Source: Amaurobius ferox
Taxonomy: Eukaryota > Arthropoda > Arachnida > Araneae > Amaurobiidae
Length of the DNA: 64,000 nt
Direction: 5' to 3'
Assembly: GCA_951213105.1 (NCBI GenBank)
Contig: OX578136.1
Location: forward strand, 77,186,437-77,250,436
The number at the start of each line of letters is the position of its first letter. The first letter of the stretch is position 1. Position numbers and translations under genes: made by a program. This document shows positions 57,595 to 64,000 of this stretch, in pieces. A model generated the notes under the pieces. The model was not told the DNA's origin, did no database searches, and saw only the letters and a list, made by a program, of their open reading frames with translations.

Positions 57595-57866
57595 TATTGT
57601 TGTTGAAACCCAGACCGTCCGACCTACCAGAAAGGTGTAAGGTCGGGAAGTGCCACCCAATTCAGACCGGAACCAAGTGGGGGAGGCATCCACAGGGACC
57701 GTACCCTCCTTCCCCTACCACCAACCTCTCGGAAGGACTTTCGGACCCACATGTTTAACGTGATCGTACTCCGCATGAACACGGCGGCAGTTTTGGTAGC
57801 GGCTGGAATCGAACCCGGGCCTACCGAGTGCAACTCCAGTGCGCTAACCAATGGGCTACCGTGCCC
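57595..57866 (-). mobile_element. tRNA-derived SINE, 272 bp, with 16-bp TSD
   Basis: Direct repeats GAACATTCGATTGTGT (57579-57594) and GAACTTTCGATTGTGT (57867-57882) have one mismatch. The minus strand begins GGGCACGGTAGCCCATTGG with box A TGGTTAGCGC and an intact box B GGTTCGATTCC, and ends with GTCTGGGTTTCAACAACA. About 12 bases around the AACAGTT stretch near the 3' end are deleted compared with the 20.5-kb copy. It landed inside family A copy 7. Antisense frames are by-products. Confidence 0.92.
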
Positions 57867-57939
57867 GAACTTTCGATTGTGTGTAAAAAGAATGAGGTAT
57901 TCAGTGATTGTGATTTTTGTACTAAATTTTGTTCGGATT

Positions 57940-57940
<1 letters not shown>

Positions 57941-58027
<87 letters not shown>

Positions 58028-58060
58028 GCACGCACACACACGCACATACACACGTATTTA
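57941..58060. repeat. CA microsatellite
   Basis: About 40 CA units followed by CGCACGCACG variants, within family A copy 7. It opens long H/T and V/C frames that are artefacts. Confidence 0.95.
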
Positions 58061-58205
58061 CACACATACACAGACATCACCTCAAAAAGTTTGATTCGTA
58101 TTCAGGGATGCTTGAAACATGCTCTCCCGTCGAAAACTACAATTCGAATTTTCAACCAAGTCACAATATTTTCCTTCTTCGTTATACGTACATAAGGAAA
58201 GTAAT

Positions 58206-59409
58206 ACGAAAATATGATCTATGATGGAAAGCTTCTGATGTACTGTTAAATTTACAACGTGTGAATCTTCACGTGATAATACTTGAAGCACGTTATGAAA
58301 AATTTAACTTTTGTTCCCGGGATATATTTATAATAATTTGCATCAGGAATAGACTTCATACTGTAAGTTCTATTAAGAATATAGTAATCGTCTTTCAATT
58401 CTTCACTTTGCGATTTAGTGTTTTAAATATCCATTTTTACATTAGTTATTCAGATATTTTATCAGTTTTCATTCTCTTCTTTTAAAATTATGCTATGCCT
58501 AATTATTGAAACGGTTTTCATTTTCCATAATCATTATTTATATTAATGAAGATGTTATATTTCCAATTTTAATAACTGTGTGTTTTCACTATTTATGTAT
58601 GTTGTGTCTTTTTTTTCACAAGCACCACTTTAGTAAGGTATCGTTATAAAAGGCTCTGCATTTTACAATAATTGTTTTGAATTATTTTGAAAGTTCAATG
58701 TGGGAATTGTAATCAGTAGTTATATTTAATCGTTTTACGCTATCTTTTTTCCTTTTTTAATTATGTATATTATATTCTATCGTATTTTGTTATTTCTCCA
58801 AAAATATTTTGAGTATGCTTTATAATTTGATATTGTGGATGTAATAGTTTTGTATTTTTCACTGCATTAACCGCAATGCATGCATTCTCCCTTGCATTAT
58901 TCGTTTTGACTTTGCATGTTAATGTTTTGTAATTGCACTACGCAGTTGCATGTCATGTCCACTATAGGTTTTTCCCTGAAGAAAATAAACATAATGCGGT
59001 GTGTAAATCTGGGTTATCAGATTAGACACTTCAAGAATTTTATAGGTGTTTCTTAAAAGTATGTCTGATCACAATGTGCTAAAATTAAAGTATTATTTAT
59101 CTGAGAGCAGGTTCGATCTACGTTGCTATTAAATCTGTATCAATAATATTTTTAAAATTGCGTTCAAACCAAGTAGAAAACATGGTTGACAACACGATTA
59201 TAAACAAAAAATGGCAGTTGAAAGTAATCACAATGACAGTTGAAAGTAATCACAATGACAGTTGAAAGTAATCACATATAAAAATTCTAACAGGATATAA
59301 ATATTCTGACAAAATATCTGACTACTTAAGTCACTTAGATTCTGTTTCCAAATTTGTCTTACATAACTTTTTTCATGCTGGTGAATCGGCTTAGTATTAT
59401 ACAGGCTGG
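58206..59409. other. AT-rich DNA with a 22-bp tandem triplet
   Basis: Three copies of a 22-bp unit AATGACAGTTGAAAGTAATC plus AC lie at 59210-59275, the first with one change. No gene is seen. Confidence 0.6.
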
Positions 59410-60120
59410 GATGATGTTACTGTGAGACCAGAAATAGATCTCACACTCTGATGAGACAAGTTTATATGTGTAATTTATTGTGTACAAACCGGCAAACAAT
59501 ACTGCCAGTCTGGATGGCGCCGAGTTTTACAACACGTGAACCCAAAAGGTCGCAAAAGCATAAATTTAGGGGCGCCAAGACAAGGGGGGACGAGCGGGCC
59601 CTTACGAGGATGTGAACCACGCCACTGTATAAAGATTATCCAATGGAAAAGGGTGCTTGTTGCGTCACTCTCAATGCTGCAAATGAAAGCAAATGGGGGA
59701 GTGACACCCCCGAGAAATAGGGATCCACAACCTGTGACCGAAGAAGAACGACGAAAGAGATACAGAATGATGACTTAATAAGAGGAGTCGAGAATTGTGC
59801 TAATACTGGTGCGTGAGAACAATTCGCAGCCGAGAACTTGGAGACGATGACTTGAATTGGTGAATACACACTTTTAGAGTGTTCCGTAGATGTTCCAAAA
59901 TGATGGCGAGAACTATTGATGTGTGAGTGCAATCAGAGTACGAGAAGGAGCCACACACCGCGAGTTATGGCGAGTACGAATTACTGATGCCAGCATTTTG
60001 ATATATGATCATTGTCCAAGACAGACTTGAAGGTATGTGTTCATCAATAATCAAAGGATATAGACATATTTTAAGTAATTTTTTTTCATACTGGTCTCAC
60101 ATGCCTCACATGTTACCATC
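59410..60120. mobile_element. Possible unclassified element with inverted ends
   Basis: TGTGAGACCAG at 59421-59431 and CTGGTCTCACA at 60091-60101 are perfect inverted repeats, and weaker symmetry lies outside (GATGATGTTAC and GTTACCATC). The interior has a GC-rich stretch (59510-59640) and an 80-codon frame with no recognised domain (MNPKGRKSINLGAPRQGGTS start). Target duplications are not clear. It could be a non-autonomous DNA transposon. Confidence 0.3.
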
Positions 60121-62480
60121 GCCGAAGTAATATAATTAATTTTGTAATGAATTAAATAAGTGTTGATGTTGTTAATAAATGATTTATTGTTTAAGTTCAA
60201 ACGGAGTAATCAATTTAATATTATTATAGTATCATTCTTTTACAGAACCCACGCAAAGATAAATAATTGGAGGGTTTTAATTGCGGTACAACAATGCAAT
60301 GTAATTTAATAATAAGTCCACGAATATGAGATTTTGCGGCCATATTAAGATATTTTATGTAAATGATAATTAAGCGAAAAGTTCGACTTCAAGTTTTATT
60401 TTCAAACAGTTCCCAGAGTTACAAAGTGTTCTTGCAACAACTAAATATATGAATTGATATATTTATTGCGAATTGTAAAACACATAGTCGCAATAACCCA
60501 TCAATTATTCGTGTGTTGTCCGGTGTTATCTGGAAATCAAATTGATTAATAGACATACATTTATATTTAATACAATGAAGAGGCATTATTGGTCTAATCA
60601 ACATGTATTAAAATATTATTTATGTTAAACTCGCCCAAGATTAAATCTATCATTAATATTCTGTAATTTACAAATTTACAGTTATCAATATTACTACAGG
60701 TTATTTTGCTTAAAGACGGAGGCGCGATACAACGGGAGAATTTTTACTGACTTATTGATTTCCTCAAACATATATAAAATGTTGCCTTGTCCACTATTGG
60801 TGTACCGCATTGGGCATGGAATCTTTGTCTAGACGTATTGACATGTTCTATTGAACTCCACTACACACGACACATTTTTAAAGATCATCCTCCTTTTGCA
60901 TTGGCTGCCTTCACATTCTTTTAGCATTATAAATCGAACTTGCTGACTACACATTTCCAATTCAACTGACAAATTAAACATGACGCACTTCACCTTTTTA
61001 AGTGAAGTCGGTGTCAAGGTGAGAAGACAGAGAAATCAAAGATGAAATAGTGACATACCATTGTCACGTTAACTCCACAACTGAACTTTTTCAAATCTGT
61101 TGCACGGTCGTATTCCGTGAGTTCTCCTTTTTTCCATTGGTGCTCCATTATCTGTTTGTCCATTGGCTCCAGTAATCTAGGCGGAGTTTAGGTCGGACTT
61201 CATCGGATAATTTCCTATAGTTCCGCGGACTTATTTGAGTCCACGAAACTCGCGTTCCATGAGGACATCATTAATTTTCTTAACCATAAATGAATGTCCG
61301 CCCCATAATAAAACCTGGCTCTTTCGTTCCTGAGACTGGTGTCAATTTGTCGCTTTTGCTATTTTTAGAACTTGCAACACTTTTTACACTTTTTTACCGT
61401 ATCACACTTCTGTTACTTTAAATACTACATTCAGTGTTACATATTTGTTTTATAAAATGATCAAAATCTTCCAAAAGAAATCAAATATAAAATTCCTTTA
61501 CCGATTTTATTGATTATAGGCGTAATGTTACCTCGAAAACTTAACACAATGGTTTCTAATTGGGAATGTAAGGAGTTACAATATTTTTTATACGCAAGTA
61601 AACATCGTAACTAAATGCAAATATTATCCCCAACTGTCTTCGCACTGGATGTATTCCCACTGAAATTGACATGCAATAGAATCAAATACTACACAAAAAT
61701 TGACCAAATTGATTCTGTGGTCAATTTTTCAATTGCAATTCTAAAGTTGGAAGCATCTACTCTATCACTGAGATGAATCAATTAAATTCAAATGTAATAG
61801 TAGCTAAAGTTGCTACTTAGAATTATGATTAAAATTACTTCAATGGATTATTTAATTTCGATAATGCAGACATCTGAATACTGTTCCGACGTATCCTCTG
61901 AAGTAGGTATACTCTCAGGATATAAAAATGTGTCTGAATTTCTGGATAAGTGATGTTTTATTTAAAAGCAACAGTTAGCAAACAGGAAATATGTACAGCC
62001 AATATTACTATAGCTAACTTGCAAGATCTCAAAACATATTTCAGGTGTAATAAAACATTAATTTAATTGCTCAACCAAGACACAAAACTGCAAAATCAGT
62101 TCACAAAAAACTGAAGTATCTCATAATTTAATTTCACTTGTATTGCGTCTACTCTTTCCAACTGCTCTTTCCAACTTATTCATTTGAAATCCTGATGATT
62201 TAAGCAATTATTATCCTATTTCTTAAACCAATTATTTTTTTTCTCAATAAGAGATTTAGTTTTAACCAGCAGTAAATACCAACTTAAGGCATATGCTGTT
62301 GAAACTGCCTACTGTAAAAGTAATAAAACATGTAAATGTGTTAGAAAAAGGAGATACTTTTGGAAAATACAGTTAAGTGGCTAAAATATATTTGACCAAA
62401 TAAAACATAACAAATATGTAGCAAAAACGGATGAAGACATGAAATACAGCGGAAAAAATGTGTATTACAGAAAGGCATTC
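60121..62480. other. AT-rich DNA, no supported gene
   Basis: A slightly GC-richer patch at 61060-61330 has no frame or known motif. The short frames at 60419 and 60829 lack domains. Confidence 0.45.
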
Positions 62481-62484
62481 GAAA

Positions 62485-62511
62485 ATGGTAACAATAATAA
62501 CAATAATAATA

Positions 62512-62550
<39 letters not shown>

Positions 62551-62570
62551 TCAATAATAATAATATAAAA
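62485..62570. repeat. TAA trinucleotide microsatellite
   Basis: About 25 AAT/TAA units with a few interruptions (AGT, ATC). Confidence 0.93.
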
Positions 62571-64000
62571 TTAATAATAAAAGAACACACAATTTCAACG
62601 GCCAAGTGAGTTTATCCATTTTAAAAAAGTAAAATAATTGGACTAAACTCATATTTTTACTATTTTACAACGTTCATTTTTAAAGCATTCTTTTAAAAAT
62701 TCAGGATGAATAGCCATAATTCTAATTTGATTACAAACAGCTAAAGTAATTCTACTCATCTTAAAATAGATGTGCAAGTCGCCACGGACCGAAGTATAAA
62801 AATACATATATTACCTGGCAATCGAATTATTAAAAAATATGACCTGGCAATCGAAGCGATCAACAAGCAAATGTTTTAATTTAAGGATCAAAATTCGATC
62901 AAAAAATGCATTCTGAGTTAGGCAAAAATATTAATTCTTAAATTATTTCTGAAAAAAAAAATAGTATTTTTACTAGACACAAGAATTAAGGCCAACCGAC
63001 AAGCTTTCAGAAAGCTATTACAGGGGAAAGAATAGCTGCACAAGTCCTACAACTATATTATGAGAATCTAAAATTACGATTTTATTTTTGTAAAAAAGCA
63101 TATTTCTTCCCTAAGTGAAATATATCTATATCAGCCTAATCTGAAGCTACGATTTCAATTTAATGATAAGCATATTTCGTTAACAGGTTCAAGACAATGT
63201 GGTCTGATATTGGTGTCTGACACAAGCAATTCGCGTCAAAGCAACTAGAGGACTTAACAGTAAAACTCGGTTTCCTTCAGAAAACATGGTTGTATGCTTA
63301 TATCAAGTTATCCTTTACAGATGGTGTTACTTCTTAATGATAATGAAGCAGTAAGCCAATTGCCGACTCGTGAGCATTTGGTGTTAAAATGTTGCTTTGT
63401 GGCGAAAACTAGTTAGTAAAATGGAAACAGAAGCATCTATCAATGAAACTTTATGGATTAGAAGATATAATGAATATTTTGTAAAGTAAATTTGATATAT
63501 GAGTATAACCTTAATTTTGAAATTGATTGACTTTTGAAATGTAGTTTTAAAATAAATATATTTTTAAATTATTCAAGCTTTTAATTGTTTGGACTCCAAA
63601 ATAATATTTTGCCTTTCAGCAATTTTAGTAGGTGCACAGGCACCTTCCAAGTAGGTCATTGCAGCTTTCAACACAACGTGAATATAAGATTTAAAGTTTA
63701 TTTCTTTTAATTCTAATAACCTCTGTTTAATGCCTCTTCTTGAAAAATCTACCATTACAGTAATTATCGACAAGAGCTTCCTCGATGTCTTTGAAGAGTC
63801 TTGTTTGAAACTGAATCATTTAAGTATGCAGATGGGTTTGTTAAATACTTAGCTTGTGCTAATGGTATGCTGAAAGGAGTCACTTTAATAAAATATTTTA
63901 ATGAAACTAATAAAGAAGGAAAACATAAACTGTATTTTCTTCAAATAACTAGGAAAAACATACAAATATTTAAGATATGCAAGTCAGTGATCTTCTCCTG
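62571..64000. other. AT-rich DNA, no supported gene
   Basis: The minus-strand frame at 63573-63773 (66 codons) has no recognisable domain. A direct repetition of ACCTGGCAATCGAA occurs at about 62812 and 62842. Nothing else was seen. Confidence 0.45.

Larger units (their letters stand above)
56906..58205 (+). repeat. Dispersed family A repeat, copy 7
   Basis: It has a partial TTGGCGA unit followed by a full one (57010-57190), the CTCGAGAACGGTTCATGCTG block, a SINE insertion, a long CA array, the CTTGAAACATGCTCTCCCGT block and the end TTTTCCTTCTTCGTTATACG with TAAGGAAAGTA. The 5' end is lost at the Tc1 junction. Confidence 0.68.

Noticed and set aside
57624..58224. Open frames of 147 and 157 codons rich in H/T or V/C
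   Set aside because: They come from the CA microsatellite and the antisense of a SINE. Similar artefacts lie at 2040-2290, 28122-28427 and 29655-29924.
59440..59475. CTGATGAG motif as another hammerhead
   Set aside because: No GAAA box or helix II pairing follows at the required distance.

Overview
The window is AT-rich animal nuclear DNA, almost certainly arthropod. The mix of hammerhead-carrying Penelope-like elements, many Tc1/mariner relics, tRNA-derived SINEs with AAC tails and long CA/TA microsatellites suggests a chelicerate, probably a spider; that placement is inference. I find no convincing host protein-coding exon, rRNA or functional tRNA gene. Most open frames are short, chance, or driven by microsatellites. 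The window is a graveyard and partly a nursery of transposable elements in unannotatable AT-rich DNA.

Layout. 0-5.2 kb: two dispersed non-coding repeat families (here E and D), a 63-bp micro-retroposon, a GTGAC-rich array and a clean hAT-type MITE (4252-4487). 5.4-7.55 kb: two oppositely oriented Penelope-like element (PLE) fragments forming a large imperfect palindrome, with a hammerhead ribozyme and two SINE insertions. 8.3-9 kb: Tc1 relic with an inverted duplication at its 5' end. 11.2-14.2 kb: the most complete PLE (hammerhead, GIY-YIG endonuclease, reverse transcriptase), split by a repeat. 16.26-20.75 kb: nested insertion in which a 4198-bp gag-only LTR retrotransposon (two 915-bp LTRs, intact 291-aa gag with zinc knuckle) sits in the tail of an older SINE. 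23.4-24.9 kb: complete-ended 1.5-kb Tc1 element. 25.5-34.4 kb: tandem and dispersed copies of a CA-containing repeat (family A) with modular TTGGCGA units, and a 410-bp palindrome of two PLE terminal repeats with opposed hammerheads. 34.4-37.9 kb: Tc1 relics and a second tRNA-derived SINE. 38-44 kb: AT-rich DNA, TA arrays and a second 63-bp micro-retroposon. 44.8-46.7 kb: a family A copy with an expanded internal array. 48.4-54 kb: mariner and two Tc1 elements among six TA arrays, plus a third micro-retroposon. 56.4-58.2 kb: truncated Tc1, family A copy and a SINE with clear target duplications. 58.2-64 kb: mostly unrecognised AT-rich DNA.

How the pieces relate. The gag-only LTR element lacks protease, RT and integrase, so it must have moved with enzymes from an autonomous relative; near-identical LTRs say recently. 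The SINEs need a LINE reverse transcriptase that is not here. The PLE copies carry self-cleaving ribozymes in their terminal repeats, as described for this class. The strongest unexplained signals are the three 53-63 bp 3'-end-only retroposons with perfect target duplications, and the modular family A array. All similarity statements are read by eye; no search was run.
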